This document shows, piece after piece, positions 44,355 to 54,717 of a stretch of 64,000 bases of DNA. Source of the stretch: Paenirhizobium naphthalenivorans (GTDB taxonomy: Bacteria; Pseudomonadota; Alphaproteobacteria; Rhizobiales; Rhizobiaceae); the NCBI RefSeq assembly GCF_007992095.1, contig NZ_BJZP01000022.1, positions 17,482-81,481 of the forward strand. Reading direction: 5' to 3'. Positions within the stretch are counted from its first letter, which is position 1. Each line of letters begins with the position of its first letter. The notes beneath the pieces are model-generated. The model was not told the DNA's origin. It worked only from the letters and a program-made list of their open reading frames with translations, and made no database searches. A program made the position numbers and the translations under genes.

Positions 44355-45313
44355 TGATGCGGCTCACGACAAAACAGACCACTTTGCTGGTGCTCGCGCT
44401 GCTGATCGCGGCAACGCCGTTCTTCTTTCCGTCCGCCTTCTATTTCCGCGTCGGTTCGCTGCTGTTCGTGAACGGTGTGGCTGTGCTCGGCATTGTCATC
44501 CTGACGGGTTTTGCCGGACAGATCAGTCTCGGTCATGCGGGCTTTGCCGGTATCGGCGCCTACGCCTCCGCGCTGGCGCCTGCGCATCTCGGTCTTCATC
44601 CGGCCTTCGCCGCGGTTCTTGGTGCGGTTCTGTCTGCTATGATCGCCTATGTGGTCGGCAGGCCGATCCTGCGGCTCAAGGGCTATTACCTGGCGGTCGC
44701 ATCGCTCGGTTTCGGCATCCTGGTCTCCATGGTGCTGTCCAACGAAGCTTGGCTGACCGGCGGGCCGGATGGCGTCGCAGTCGCCGATCTCGGGTTGCGG
44801 CAGGCCCTCAAGAAAGTCGGGCTCGAGCTTTCGGCGCCGCAGTTCTGGTATTTCTTCTGTGGGCTCTGCCTGTTGATCGGCGCCTGGCTGGCGCTCAATC
44901 TCTATGACAGCCCGACGGGCCGCGCCTTGCGGGCGCTGCATGGTTCGGAGATTGCTGCCAGCACGGTTGGGGTCGACGTGCCCCGGTTGAAGCTTCAGGC
45001 CTTCGTCATCTCGGCCGTCTACGCGTCCGCCTCGGGTTCGTTGCTCGCTTTGCAGAACAAGTTCATCACGCCGGACGTGGCGGGCTACATGCACTCGATC
45101 GAACTGGTCACAATGGCCGTGCTCGGCGGTGCCGGATCCGTACTCGGCGCGATCCTGGGGGCTGGCATCCTCACGCTCCTGCCGCAGGTGCTCACCGTGT
45201 TTGCAGAATACGAGCAGGTCATGCTCGGGCTGGTGATGATGCTGGTCATGATCTTCCTGCGCGAAGGGCTGCTGCCGTCGCTGCTGCGTCAATTTACCGG
45301 GAGGGGAGCATGA
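44354..45313 (+). CDS. LIV-type ABC permease (LivM-like)
   Basis: This 319-residue permease has TGFAGQISLGHAGFAGIGAYASAL (LivM signature) and the coupling helix GSEIAASTVGVDVPRLKLQAF. The start region reads GTGATGATG, so 44351, 44354 and 44357 are all possible. It overlaps the LivG-like gene by four bases and forms the pore with the LivH-like protein. Confidence 0.88.
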   Translation: MMRLTTKQTTLLVLALLIAATPFFFPSAFYFRVGSLLFVNGVAVLGIVILTGFAGQISLGHAGFAGIGAYASALAPAHLGLHPAFAAVLGAVLSAMIAYVVGRPILRLKGYYLAVASLGFGILVSMVLSNEAWLTGGPDGVAVADLGLRQALKKVGLELSAPQFWYFFCGLCLLIGAWLALNLYDSPTGRALRALHGSEIAASTVGVDVPRLKLQAFVISAVYASASGSLLALQNKFITPDVAGYMHSIELVTMAVLGGAGSVLGAILGAGILTLLPQVLTVFAEYEQVMLGLVMMLVMIFLREGLLPSLLRQFTGRGA

Positions 45314-46095
45314 GCCTTCTCAGTGTCGAAGGATTGGGAATTGCCTTCGGTGGCCTGCGCGCCGTCGATGATGTGAGCTTTTCCGTCAATCCGGGGGAAA
45401 TCGTCTCGGTGATCGGGCCGAACGGGGCGGGAAAGACCACCCTGTTCAACATGATCTCCGGCGTCTACATGCCGAAATCCGGCAAGGTCAAGCTCAGCGG
45501 CGAAGAAGTCACCGGCTTTGCTCCCCATCTTCTGGCCCGTCGCGGCATGTCGCGCACGTTCCAGAACCTGCAAATTTTCCAGAACATGACCGTGCTGGAA
45601 AACGCCATTTCCGGGTTTCATCTGCGGGAAAAAGGCTCAGTATTCGCCGACCTGCTCGGGCTTCCGGCCTCGCGCCGGCGCTCGAGGGACGCACAGGCCG
45701 GAGCACGTGAACTGCTGGCCCGTGTCGGCCTTGCCAATGCCGCCGAACTTGAGGCCGGTAATCTCTCCTATGGCGCCCTGAAGCGGTTGGAGATCGCGCG
45801 CGCCCTGGCGCTTGACACCAAGGTCCTGCTGCTCGACGAACCGGCGGCCGGCTGCAACGCGGTTGAGACGGAGGAGATCGACCACCTGATCGCTGAGGTC
45901 GCAGCGTCTGGTGTCGCCATTCTTCTGGTCGAGCACGACATGAAAATGGTCATGCGTATCTCCAACCACATCGTCGTGCTTGATCATGGGGTGAAGATCG
46001 CCGAGGGCGACCCCGCGGCCGTCGCTCGCAATCCGGATGTCATCGCGGCCTATCTCGGAACCCAGGCACAGGAGGCGTCCCATGCTGACAGTTGA
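45310..46095 (+). CDS. LIV-type ABC ATP-binding protein (LivG-like)
   Basis: This 261-residue ATPase has Walker A GPNGAGKTT and Walker B VLLLDEPAAGCN. The signature region is LSYGALKRLEIARAL, the modified form usual for LivG. GRSGMSRTFQNLQIFQNMTVLENA-type sequence (RGMSRTFQNLQIFQNMTVLEN) is also diagnostic. It overlaps the next ATPase gene by 14 bases. Confidence 0.92.
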   Translation: MSLLSVEGLGIAFGGLRAVDDVSFSVNPGEIVSVIGPNGAGKTTLFNMISGVYMPKSGKVKLSGEEVTGFAPHLLARRGMSRTFQNLQIFQNMTVLENAISGFHLREKGSVFADLLGLPASRRRSRDAQAGARELLARVGLANAAELEAGNLSYGALKRLEIARALALDTKVLLLDEPAAGCNAVETEEIDHLIAEVAASGVAILLVEHDMKMVMRISNHIVVLDHGVKIAEGDPAAVARNPDVIAAYLGTQAQEASHADS

Positions 46096-46783
46096 GGGTC
46101 TGCGGTCGCGCTATGGCCGCATCGAGGCACTGCACGGCATCGACCTGCATATCGATTCCGGCGAGATTGTCACCATCGTTGGCGCCAACGGTGCGGGCAA
46201 GACGACCCTGTTGCGCTGCCTGTCCGGCCTCCAGCCGATCAGCGCCGGGCAGATCATTTTCCGGGGCGAGGCGCTTGCCTCCACCCCCGCCTATAAGCGG
46301 CTCAGGCGCGGACTTGCGCAATCGCCTGAGGGCCGCCAGATCTTCACCAACCTGTCAGTCGAGGAGAACCTGCGTCTCGGCGCCTTTCTCTTCGCCGACG
46401 ACCGGGTCGAGCGGGACATGGAGAATGCCTTCCAGATGTTTCCGATCCTCAAGGAGAAGCGCAATCTTGCCGCCGGTGGCCTGTCGGGTGGCCAGCAGCA
46501 GATGTTGGCGATCGCCCGCGCGTTGATGGGGCGTCCGTCCTGCCTGCTGCTCGACGAGCCCTCGATGGGGCTGGCGCCCATCCTGGTCCAGCAGATCTTC
46601 GACGTGGTCAAGAGTATGCGGGACCTGAAGGTTACTGTGCTTCTGGTCGAGCAGAACGCCTTTGGCGCCCTGTCGGTCGCCGATCGCGGCTACGTCATGG
46701 AAACCGGCAAGATCACCATGGAGGGACCGGCCAGCGAACTGCTCGCCGATCCCCGCATTCGAGAAGCCTATCTGGGAATCTGA
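46082..46783 (+). CDS. LIV-type ABC ATP-binding protein (LivF-like)
   Basis: This 233-residue ATPase has Walker A GANGAGKTT, signature LSGGQQQMLAIARAL and Walker B CLLLDEPSMGLAP. AQSPEGRQIFTNLSVEENL matches LivF. The ATG at 46082 sits within the end of the LivG-like gene. It completes the transporter and is followed after six bases by a beta-oxidation gene. Confidence 0.93.
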   Translation: MLTVEGLRSRYGRIEALHGIDLHIDSGEIVTIVGANGAGKTTLLRCLSGLQPISAGQIIFRGEALASTPAYKRLRRGLAQSPEGRQIFTNLSVEENLRLGAFLFADDRVERDMENAFQMFPILKEKRNLAAGGLSGGQQQMLAIARALMGRPSCLLLDEPSMGLAPILVQQIFDVVKSMRDLKVTVLLVEQNAFGALSVADRGYVMETGKITMEGPASELLADPRIREAYLGI

Positions 46784-46789
46784 TTACAC

Positions 46790-48736
46790 ATGTCCATCGT
46801 CACCATCGCCCGTGAGGGAAACATCGCCGTCGTCACCATCGACAACGCGCCCGTGAATGCGCTGAGCCAGGCCGTGCGCCAGGGACTTTCCGACGCGGTG
46901 GCCGAACTGGACCGTGATCCGGATGTCTCCGCGGTGGTGCTCACCTGCGCAGGGCGGACGTTCATCGCCGGCGCTGATGTCAGCGAATTCGACAAACCAC
47001 CGCAGCCTCCGCATCTGCCCGATGTCGTGTCCGCTATTGAACTGGCGGCCAAGCCTTGGGTCGCGGCGATCCATGGCTCGGCGCTCGGCGGCGGTTTTGA
47101 GGTTGCGCTTGGTTGCCGTTTCCGTCTTGCCTCGGCCGAGGCAATGGTCGGTCTGCCCGAGGTGACGCTGGGGATCGTTCCCGGTGCCGGTGGTACGGTG
47201 CGCTCTGTGCGGCTCGCCGGCGTCGAGGCAGCAGTGGACCTCGTGACGACGGGCAAGCCGGTGCGCGCGGCGCGGGCTCTGGAGCTTGGCCTGGTCGACA
47301 AGATCGTCGAAGGTGATCTGCGTGCCGCTGCCATTGCCTTTGCCGGGGTCGGCTTTTCCAATCCGCTTCCCCAGCCATTGTCGCTTCGCCCGGCTCCGTT
47401 GGCGCCGGAGTCCTTCTGGACCGAGGCCGAGGCGGCAATTGCCAAGCGCGCCAGGGGTGAGGTCGCGCCGCTTAAGGCTCTTGCTTGCCTGCGCCGGGCA
47501 ACCGAAACCGATTTCTCCACGGCGATGCAGTTCGAGCGCGCGACCTTCCTCGAGCTGCGTGTCACCCGGCAGGCGGCGGCGCTCCGCCATGTCTTCTTCG
47601 CCGAGCGGGCCGCGCCGCGGCCGAAGGCCTTGACCGGCGTTCAGGCGTGTCCACTGCGCAATGCTGCCGTTATCGGCGGTGGCACGATGGGCGCCGGCAT
47701 TGCCGCGGCCCTGCGTGATGCCGGCTTGCCGGTCATCCTGATCGAGCGGGACGAGGCTGCCGTTCAACGCGGCATCGCCAATCTCAGGGACATCTTCGCC
47801 GGTGCGGTCAAGCGCGGGCGTCTCACCGAGGCGGCCGCCGAAGCGCGGCTTGCCGGAGTTGTCGGGGCGACGGACTATGCCGCGCTTGCCGATACCGATC
47901 TCGTGATCGAGGCGGTATTCGAGGAGCTTTCGGTCAAGCGGCAGGTGTTTGCGCAGCTTGGCCGCGTCTGCCGACCGGATGCGGTGCTGGCGACCAATAC
48001 CTCCTATCTCGATCCGCGAGCGATTGCGGAAGGCCTGCCCAATCCGGAACGCTTCATCGGTCTGCATTTCTTCAGCCCCGCCAACATCATGAAGCTGCTG
48101 GAGATCGTGCCGGTGCCGCAGACGGCCGACGCGACGTTGGCGACCGGGTTCGCGCTTGGGCGGATGCTCGGCAAGGTGCCGGTGCGCGCCGGCATCTGCG
48201 AGGGTTTCATCGGCAACCGTATTCTCAAGCGCTACCGTGCCGAGGCCGAAGCGCTGGTCCGGCAGGGTGTCGCGATTGCCGCCGTCGATGTGGCCATGCG
48301 CGGTTATGGCTTTGCCATGGGGCCTTTCGAGGCGCAGGATCTGGGTGGTCTCGATATCGCCTTTCTGCAACGCGAGGGCGCACGTGCGGCGGGGCAGGAT
48401 GTGCCAGAAACGCTCGGCGATATTCTCGTGCGTGCGGGCCGCAAGGGCCAGAAGACCGCCGGCGGCTGGTACGACTACAAGGCCGGTGATCGTCGCCCAC
48501 TCGCCTCGAAAGAAGTCACCCGTCTTCTCGCTGCGCAGATCCAGCACGGCCCGATACTGGATGGCGAGGCGATTGCTGATCGTCTGGTTGGTGCCATGGC
48601 CCGCGAAGGTGAAGCGATCCTGGCGGAAGGGATAGCCGAAAAGGCCTCAGACATCGATCTCGTCGAAATCCACGGCTACGGCTTCCCCCGCTGGCGCGGC
48701 GGCCCGATGTTCGCCACGCGCCAGACATCGGCCTGA
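46790..48736 (+). CDS. Fused enoyl-CoA hydratase / 3-hydroxyacyl-CoA dehydrogenase
   Basis: This 648-residue protein has an N-terminal crotonase domain (about 1-190: ALGGGFEVALGCRFRLA, GLPEVTLGIVPGAGGTVR) followed by a 3-hydroxyacyl-CoA dehydrogenase domain (Rossmann GGGTMGAGIAAAL near residue 298, then GLHFFSPANIMKLLEIV). It is shorter than FadB/FadJ (about 715). No separate paaF or paaH gene is seen in the island, so this fusion probably carries out both steps, dehydroadipyl-CoA hydration and 3-hydroxyadipyl-CoA oxidation. It lies six bases behind the transporter genes, in the same unit as paaN. Confidence 0.88.
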   Translation: MSIVTIAREGNIAVVTIDNAPVNALSQAVRQGLSDAVAELDRDPDVSAVVLTCAGRTFIAGADVSEFDKPPQPPHLPDVVSAIELAAKPWVAAIHGSALGGGFEVALGCRFRLASAEAMVGLPEVTLGIVPGAGGTVRSVRLAGVEAAVDLVTTGKPVRAARALELGLVDKIVEGDLRAAAIAFAGVGFSNPLPQPLSLRPAPLAPESFWTEAEAAIAKRARGEVAPLKALACLRRATETDFSTAMQFERATFLELRVTRQAAALRHVFFAERAAPRPKALTGVQACPLRNAAVIGGGTMGAGIAAALRDAGLPVILIERDEAAVQRGIANLRDIFAGAVKRGRLTEAAAEARLAGVVGATDYAALADTDLVIEAVFEELSVKRQVFAQLGRVCRPDAVLATNTSYLDPRAIAEGLPNPERFIGLHFFSPANIMKLLEIVPVPQTADATLATGFALGRMLGKVPVRAGICEGFIGNRILKRYRAEAEALVRQGVAIAAVDVAMRGYGFAMGPFEAQDLGGLDIAFLQREGARAAGQDVPETLGDILVRAGRKGQKTAGGWYDYKAGDRRPLASKEVTRLLAAQIQHGPILDGEAIADRLVGAMAREGEAILAEGIAEKASDIDLVEIHGYGFPRWRGGPMFATRQTSA

Positions 48737-48994
48737 CAATCGGCTTCAGCGGCAGGGTGCTCGGCTCATCGTGAAGCGCTCACTTTTGAGCGAGCCGTGT
48801 TCGGCTGTCTCCCCATGGCAGTTTTTTGACGTATGCCCGCCGACACGAGACCCGCTGCGCGACAAGCTTTTTGCGGCGCGATGTCGGGTGCCGAGGCTTG
48901 TGGTTCATGCGTGAAAGGAGGGGGCAAAGGCGTTTTGGAAACACCTGGTTAAGGTTTGTTTTCTATTAACAGGGTTGGTGTGACAGCTCGTGTG

Positions 48995-51805
48995 ATGGTC
49001 CTGCGTAACATGCAATTTCCCCCTTCCAGTATCCGCGTTTCCAATGCCAATAATGCCGAATCCGATGCAGAGCACGGCCATGCGGCATCGCATCCTTACG
49101 GGCCCGGCGTGGACGGGCAGCCGTCGACCCAGCCGGCCTCTGATGCCGTGATCCTCGATCCGGAAAAGCTCCCCACGTGGCAAAGGGCCTTTATTCTGGG
49201 GCCCAACGTGCGGTTCACCCGCACGCCGGGGCAGAATTATGCCAAGCGCGAAGCCGACGACGATGTCGCTCCGGCACATGCGGCGGACATTGTCGCGCCG
49301 GCCCGGCAGTCCGCTGCCGAGGCAGAAGCCTCGACAGTGACTGCGGCCGGTTACGTCTTGGGACGTAGCAATTCCGCCTTCAAGGCGGCCGGGCAGGCTA
49401 CAGGGTCGCCGGTCGGCGCGCTTCAGCAGCAGATCGTTCGGGCGCTCTCGGATGCCGAAAAACGGACAAGTGACCCGCAGCCGGGAGCCGTCGATCTTCA
49501 GCCCGCCACGCCAAAGCTTGTCCTGCCGCCGCGCACGGGCGCGCCGTTGAGGGTTCCGCCAAGGCCGCTCCGTGAGCCGCTGTCCAACCGGCCGGTAGAA
49601 CCGATTGTTCGCCCGCCGCAGGGCATGGAAGCAAGAGCAGCCGTCGCAACGACGACGGTTCATCATGAGGCGCAGGCGAGAGCCGTTCCGACTCAACCGT
49701 CTACAGTCGGTGTAACGAGCAGGTCCGCAATACCGGCGTCGAACGGGGCTCCCGCACGATCATTCGCGGCAATTCCCGATCATCTGATCTGGGAAATGAT
49801 GAGCCTCGGTGCCTCCGAAGTGGCAGGTGTGCGTCCTATGCCCGGCATGAGCCATGTGGCGCAGGGCGCGGTGTCTGCGACACGCTCCGAGCCTCAGCCG
49901 GTCGCATCGCAAGCGCCCATGTCGCCTGTTGAGGCATGCGACATGCCAACGATCGCGGCGGCATCTGTTCCTGTCGTTCCGCCTCCGGTTGCGCAGAGCT
50001 CCGTGGCGTCGGCTTCTGTCGCGCCTATGCGGGTCTTCTCACCTGAGAGCGACGAGGCGCCTTCGGCCGTTCATCTCTATCGGCAGGTCGAACTGGTCCG
50101 TCCGGTTCGGGTCATGGCGCCTGAGCCTGTCCCGACGGTCTTAGCGCCTCGTGCGACGGATGAAGCCACGGTCGCGCAGCCCGTCGTATCGGCGGAGGCG
50201 CCTTCGATGCGTCTTGCGGCGAAGCGCGCCCCGGGGTTGCTCTCCTTCATTCAGACGGAAGATTATCTATTCCCTTCTGTCGACCTGCTGCAGGCGGCCG
50301 ATCATCGGCAGACCGGCGTCATGAGCCCGGAAGCGCTTGAGCAGAGTGCAGGGCTTCTGGAGAGTATTCTCGAGGATTTCGGCGTCAAGGGCGAGATCAT
50401 TGACGTGCGTCCCGGTCCTGTCGTCACGCTTTACGAATTCGAGCCGGCGCCGGGGGTCAAGTCGTCGCGTGTGATCAATCTCGCCGACGACATCGCCCGC
50501 TCCATGTCGGCGCTCTCGGCGCGTGTCGCGGTTGTCCCCGGCCGCAATGTGATCGGTATCGAGCTTCCCAATATCGAGCGCGAAACGGTCTACTTACGGG
50601 AACTGATCGAGAGCAGCAGTTATGTCGGCACCGACTACCGCTTGCCGCTGTGCCTTGGAAAGACGATCGGCGGCGAGCCGGTCATCGCCGAGCTTGCCAA
50701 GATGCCGCATCTTCTCGTCGCCGGCACCACGGGTTCTGGCAAGTCGGTTGCCATCAACACGATGATCCTGTCGCTGATCTATCATCTGCGACCGGAGGAG
50801 TGCCGCCTGATCATGGTCGATCCGAAGATGCTGGAGCTTTCCGTCTATGACGGTATCCCGCATCTGCTGACGCCGGTTGTTACCGATCCGAAAAAGGCGG
50901 TGCTGGCGCTCAAATGGGCCGTCCGCGAGATGGAGGAGCGCTATCGCAAGATGTCGCGGCTCGGCGTGCGCAATATCGACGGCTTCAATGCACGCGTGGC
51001 CGAAGCCCGCGCCAAGGGCGAGACGATCATGCTGAGCGTGCCCAACGGTTTCGACCGGGCGACCGGCGAGCAGACCTTCGAGGATCAGCAACTCGATCTG
51101 GCAGCACTTCCGTATATCGTCGTCATCGTCGACGAGATGGCCGACCTGATGATGGTTGCCGGAAAGGAAATCGAAGGGGCCATCCAGCGGCTTGCCCAGA
51201 TGGCCCGCGCCGCCGGCATTCACCTGGTCATGGCCACCCAGCGCCCGTCTGTCGACGTCATTACCGGCACGATCAAGGCGAATTTCCCGACGCGCGTGTC
51301 CTTCCAGGTCACCTCTAAGATCGACAGCCGCACCATTCTTGGCGAACAGGGCGCCGAACATTTGCTCGGTCAGGGCGATATGCTGCACATGGTCGGCGGC
51401 GGGCGCATTGCCCGCGTGCATGGGCCGTTCGTTTCCGATTTCGAGGTGGAGAAGGTCGTTGCGCATCTGAAGACGCAAGGCCAGCCGGCCTATCTTGGCA
51501 GCGTCACCGAAGATACCGAGGACGCCGGGGCCGAGGACGCGGAAGACGCCGCTGTCTTTGACAATACTGCCATGGGCGCCGAGGACGAGGGGGACGACCT
51601 CTTCGAACGGGCGGTCAAGATCGTCCAGCGCGACAAGAAGTGCTCTACCTCCTACATTCAGCGGCGACTTTCTATCGGCTACAACCGTGCGGCCTCCCTG
51701 GTGGAACGCATGGAGCAGGAAGGCCTGGTCGGCGCACCCAACCATGTCGGCAAGCGCGAGATCCTTGGCCAGGGACTGCAAGGCGGCAAGGACAGCGAAG
51801 GCTGA
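48995..51805 (+). CDS. ftsK: FtsK/SpoIIIE-type DNA translocase lacking membrane segments
   Basis: This protein of about 936 residues shares the motor of FtsK. The first ~410 residues are Pro/Ala/Val-rich and low in complexity, with no hydrophobic span. The motor starts near residue 422 ([12 protein letters not shown]). It has [12 protein letters not shown] (Walker A, about 577-588), [12 protein letters not shown] (Walker B) and the C-terminal winged-helix gamma domain ([20 protein letters not shown] and onward, about 865-930). FtsK pumps chromosome DNA and activates XerCD at dif. The start is uncertain: ATG at 48995 or 49010, neither with a strong ribosome site. Rhizobia often have a second FtsK of this soluble-looking kind. 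Confidence 0.87.
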   Translation: MVLRNMQFPPSSIRVSNANNAESDAEHGHAASHPYGPGVDGQPSTQPASDAVILDPEKLPTWQRAFILGPNVRFTRTPGQNYAKREADDDVAPAHAADIVAPARQSAAEAEASTVTAAGYVLGRSNSAFKAAGQATGSPVGALQQQIVRALSDAEKRTSDPQPGAVDLQPATPKLVLPPRTGAPLRVPPRPLREPLSNRPVEPIVRPPQGMEARAAVATTTVHHEAQARAVPTQPSTVGVTSRSAIPASNGAPARSFAAIPDHLIWEMMSLGASEVAGVRPMPGMSHVAQGAVSATRSEPQPVASQAPMSPVEACDMPTIAAASVPVVPPPVAQSSVASASVAPMRVFSPESDEAPSAVHLYRQVELVRPVRVMAPEPVPTVLAPRATDEATVAQPVVSAEAPSMRLAAKRAPGLLSFIQTEDYLFPSVDLLQAADHRQTGVMSPEALEQSAGLLESILEDFGVKGEIIDVRPGPVVTLYEFEPAPGVKSSRVINLADDIARSMSALSARVAVVPGRNVIGIELPNIERETVYLRELIESSSYVGTDYRLPLCLGKTIGGEPVIAELAKMPHLLVAGTTGSGKSVAINTMILSLIYHLRPEECRLIMVDPKMLELSVYDGIPHLLTPVVTDPKKAVLALKWAVREMEERYRKMSRLGVRNIDGFNARVAEARAKGETIMLSVPNGFDRATGEQTFEDQQLDLAALPYIVVIVDEMADLMMVAGKEIEGAIQRLAQMARAAGIHLVMATQRPSVDVITGTIKANFPTRVSFQVTSKIDSRTILGEQGAEHLLGQGDMLHMVGGGRIARVHGPFVSDFEVEKVVAHLKTQGQPAYLGSVTEDTEDAGAEDAEDAAVFDNTAMGAEDEGDDLFERAVKIVQRDKKCSTSYIQRRLSIGYNRAASLVERMEQEGLVGAPNHVGKREILGQGLQGGKDSEG

Positions 51806-51812
51806 TCGGGGT

Positions 51813-52613
51813 CTATCTCGCCGGTGCGCCGGCGGGATGTCTGGACTGCGGCAGAACGAAAGGCACGTCCGGCGCGGGCATGCGACCGACCGCGCCGCTA
51901 ATGCCGTAGACGTCCGTTATGATCGGATCGTCGATCGTCGACAGGGGCGGGCCTTCCGAGACGATTCGTCCTTTGTGCATGACGACCAGATGGTCGGCGA
52001 ATTCGGCTGCCAGATTGAGGTCGTGTAGGATAGCGAGGACGGCGCCGCCACTGCGGGCGAAGTCGCGGGCGATTTCGAGCACGCTGATTTGGTGACCGAT
52101 GTCCAGGCTTGAGGTCGGCTCGTCGAGGAAGAGGCAGCGAGCCAGTCCATCTGCGACAGGTGAAGGTACCTGGGCCAATGCTCGGGCAAACTGCACACGC
52201 TGCTGTTCCCCGCCCGAGAGCGCCCGGTAGGGCCGTGCCTCGAAGCCGTCGAGGCCAACCCGGACGAGGGCAAAACGTGCCGCCCGGGTCGGATCGAGGC
52301 TGCCGTGGGCGATTGCTCCCATGCGAACGACTTCGAGGGCGGTGAAGGGAAAGGAAAGTGTCGTCGACTGCGGCAAGACTGCGCGGCAGGCAGCGAGTTC
52401 GAGCGCCGAAAGACGGGAGAGCGGGCGGCCATGACAGCGAATCTCACCTCGGTCTGGCACCGTTTCTCCGGACAGAGTCTTTAGCAAGGTGGACTTCCCC
52501 GCACCATTCGGCCCGATCACGATGGTGAAGACACCTGGGCGAAGGGTAAGATCCGCGTCGGCCACCAGTGACCGTCCCTCGCGGATGACGCTTACGTTGT
52601 TGGCGGCGATCAT
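51813..52613 (-). CDS. hmuV: Heme ABC transporter ATP-binding protein HmuV
   Basis: This 266-residue ATPase is of the FecE/BtuD class. Walker A GPNGAGKST, signature LSGGEQQRVQFARAL and Walker B CLFLDEPTSSLD are all intact. The start shares one base with the hmuU stop (TAATG). It drives heme import with HmuU. The stop is seven bases from the convergent ftsK stop. Confidence 0.92.
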   Translation of the reverse strand: MIAANNVSVIREGRSLVADADLTLRPGVFTIVIGPNGAGKSTLLKTLSGETVPDRGEIRCHGRPLSRLSALELAACRAVLPQSTTLSFPFTALEVVRMGAIAHGSLDPTRAARFALVRVGLDGFEARPYRALSGGEQQRVQFARALAQVPSPVADGLARCLFLDEPTSSLDIGHQISVLEIARDFARSGGAVLAILHDLNLAAEFADHLVVMHKGRIVSEGPPLSTIDDPIITDVYGISGAVGRMPAPDVPFVLPQSRHPAGAPAR

Positions 52614-53701
52614 TACAAACCCTCCAGATTGGCACGACCGTTGCGGCCGAGTAGCAGCATGAGGAAGACCGGGGCACCGAGGATCGCTGTGATGATACCT
52701 ATCGGCAGTTCGGCCGGTGCAGCGATTGTGCGGGCAATGCTGTCGGCCAGCAGCAACAAGGCCGCGCCGCCGATCGCCGAGGCCGGTAACAGGAAACGGT
52801 GCGAGGGGCCAATTGCAAGGCGCAGCAGATGCGGCACGACAATGCCGACGAAAGAGATCGATCCGGCCACCGCGACGGTCGCGCCACAGGCGGCGGCAAC
52901 CGCAATGATGGTCAGGCGTTTCAGGCGCTGCACCGGTACGCCCATGTGGAAGGCGGCCGCATCGCCGAGGACTAGCGCATCGAGACCGCGGGCGACAAAT
53001 GGCAGCACCAACATCACCAGCAGGATGAACGGCAAGGTGGCCATGACCTTGGCATAGCTAGCCCCGCCCAGCGAGCCGAGTGACCAGAAGGTGATGTCGC
53101 GTAGCGCCCGATCATCGGCGATGAAGATCAGCAGGCCGGTTGCGGCGGCGCTCATAGCGCCGATGGCGATGCCGGACAGAATGAGAGCGGTTGTCGAGGT
53201 CTGGCCGTTTCGGGTTGCGATCGCATATAGCAGGAAGGTGTTGATCAAGCCGCCGGAAAAGGCCATCAGCGGTAGGAACTGATTGCCGAGCAGGGCCTGC
53301 AACGGGGCCAGAGCCGTGCCTCCCAAAACGATCGCGCAAACAGCGGCGAAGGCGGCGCCTGAGGTGACGCCGACGATGCCTGGATCGGCCAGCGGATTGC
53401 GGAACAGACCCTGCATCATGGCGCCCGAGACGCCAAGTCCGGCGCCGACCAGAAGGCCGAGTGCCGTCCGAGGCAGGCGAACCGCTTCGAGGATGATACG
53501 GTCCTGGGCGGCGAGGTTCTCGCCGTTGCCGCTGGCATAGGTGACGAGGTCACTGAGGCCGACACCGGTCGGCCCGCTGACCAGCGACAGCAGTGCTGCG
53601 CCGGCGAGCAGCGCAAGCAGCAAGACGATGACGGTGAGGCCGAGTACAGAACGGTCACCCGGCACGGATCGCCGTGCGATCATCGTGGCGACAAGGCTCA
53701 T
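52613..53701 (-). CDS. hmuU: Heme ABC transporter permease HmuU
   Basis: This 362-residue FecCD-family permease has about ten membrane segments. LPRTALGLLVGAGLGVSGAMMQGLFRNPLADPGIVGVTSGAAFAAV is the diagnostic N-terminal region. SFVGIVVPHLLRLAIGPSHRFLLPASAIGGA is the conserved C-terminal loop. The start overlaps the hmuT stop by four bases. It imports heme brought by HmuT. Confidence 0.92.
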   Translation of the reverse strand: MSLVATMIARRSVPGDRSVLGLTVIVLLLALLAGAALLSLVSGPTGVGLSDLVTYASGNGENLAAQDRIILEAVRLPRTALGLLVGAGLGVSGAMMQGLFRNPLADPGIVGVTSGAAFAAVCAIVLGGTALAPLQALLGNQFLPLMAFSGGLINTFLLYAIATRNGQTSTTALILSGIAIGAMSAAATGLLIFIADDRALRDITFWSLGSLGGASYAKVMATLPFILLVMLVLPFVARGLDALVLGDAAAFHMGVPVQRLKRLTIIAVAAACGATVAVAGSISFVGIVVPHLLRLAIGPSHRFLLPASAIGGAALLLLADSIARTIAAPAELPIGIITAILGAPVFLMLLLGRNGRANLEGL

Positions 53702-54591
53702 GGCTTGAAGGCTTCCGGATAGAGCTTTGCGGAAAGGTCGCGCGCGGCTTGCGGCGTACGCGGCCCCAGACCGAGCAGATAGAGACCGTCCATGGCGATG
53801 AAGGCCTTCGTTTTGGCAGCCGGACTTGCCTGCAGGGCTGGCAGGACGAAGGCTTGCTCGGCAGTCATGTGCATGGCGCCGCCATCCATCACCAGCACAA
53901 CCTCCGGAGCGGCGGCGATCACGGCCTCGTCGCTGAGTGGCTTGTAACCAGTGACATCAGTCGCGGCGTTGATGCCACCGGCGAGCCGGATAATCTCGTC
54001 GGCGGCGGTGTGGCTGCCGGCAGCCATGACACGGCCATTGGAGAGTGAAAGGGCAAACAGTACGCGCTTCTTCGGCTCGGTGATGGTGGCGACCTTTTCC
54101 TCAAGCGATTTCAAGCCACTATCGACCTCCAGAGCGAGTTTTTCGGCCGCGGCCGCCTTGCCGATCGCCGTGCCGACAGCCCTGATCTTGCCGGCGATCG
54201 CCGCGGCTTCCGGCGGGGTCGGAACGGAGATCAGTGGCACGCCGCTTGCCTTGAGGATCGCCACGGCGTCGGCCGGACCCGCTCCGGCTTCGGCGATGAT
54301 CAGGTCCGGCCTCTGCGACAGCACACCCTCGGCCGAGAGCTGGCGGATGTAACCGACGTCGGGCTTGCCGGTGGCTTCGTTGGGGTAAGTGCTGGTGCTA
54401 TCCACTGCGGCGATGCGATCCTGCTCGCCGAGCGCGTAGATGATCTCCGTCACGGTGCCGCCAACGGAAACGATGCGCGTGACATCGGTCGGGGCCGGCT
54501 GGGCAACCGCTATCGCTGTCGTCAGCGTCAGGGCAACAAGCGGGGTGAAGAGGGATCTTGCGGTTGATCCAAGCGATCCGGAAAAATACAT
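53698..54591 (-). CDS. hmuT: Heme ABC transporter substrate-binding protein HmuT
   Basis: This 297-residue periplasmic protein starts at the ATG at 54591, giving a Sec signal (MYFSGSLGSTARSLFTPLVA and on, cleavage after VAQ/AQP). The mature part begins RIVSVGGTVTEIIYALGEQDRIAAVDSTSTYP, the usual HmuT start. GYIRQLSAEGVLSQRPDLIIA follows. It heads the hmuTUV unit, divergent from the monooxygenase gene at 54823. Confidence 0.9.
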   Translation of the reverse strand: MYFSGSLGSTARSLFTPLVALTLTTAIAVAQPAPTDVTRIVSVGGTVTEIIYALGEQDRIAAVDSTSTYPNEATGKPDVGYIRQLSAEGVLSQRPDLIIAEAGAGPADAVAILKASGVPLISVPTPPEAAAIAGKIRAVGTAIGKAAAAEKLALEVDSGLKSLEEKVATITEPKKRVLFALSLSNGRVMAAGSHTAADEIIRLAGGINAATDVTGYKPLSDEAVIAAAPEVVLVMDGGAMHMTAEQAFVLPALQASPAAKTKAFIAMDGLYLLGLGPRTPQAARDLSAKLYPEAFKP

Positions 54592-54695
54592 GCCTTGAAA
54601 GTCCTGTTTGCCGAAAAGGAAGCGCCGGTTGCGGCCCAAGGGCCGAACGGCTCGTGACGAAGTGCTTGCGCCGCAGTGGCGACAATTAACTTGAC

Positions 54696-54717
54696 TTAAA
54701 TACACATGTTTAAATAC
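54696..54717. promoter_or_regulatory. Direct repeat in the hmuT/heme-oxygenase divergent promoter
   Basis: TTAAATAC occurs at 54696-54703 and again at 54710-54717, spaced 14 bases, just after a TTGACT that could be a -35 box. It lies in the middle of the 231-base divergent gap. It may be an iron-responsive site, but it does not match the RirA or Irr box I know of. Confidence 0.4.

Noticed and set aside
48777..48792. CGCTCA/TGAGCG hairpin after the hydratase/dehydrogenase fusion gene
   Set aside because: Only six pairs and no T-run; too weak to call a terminator.
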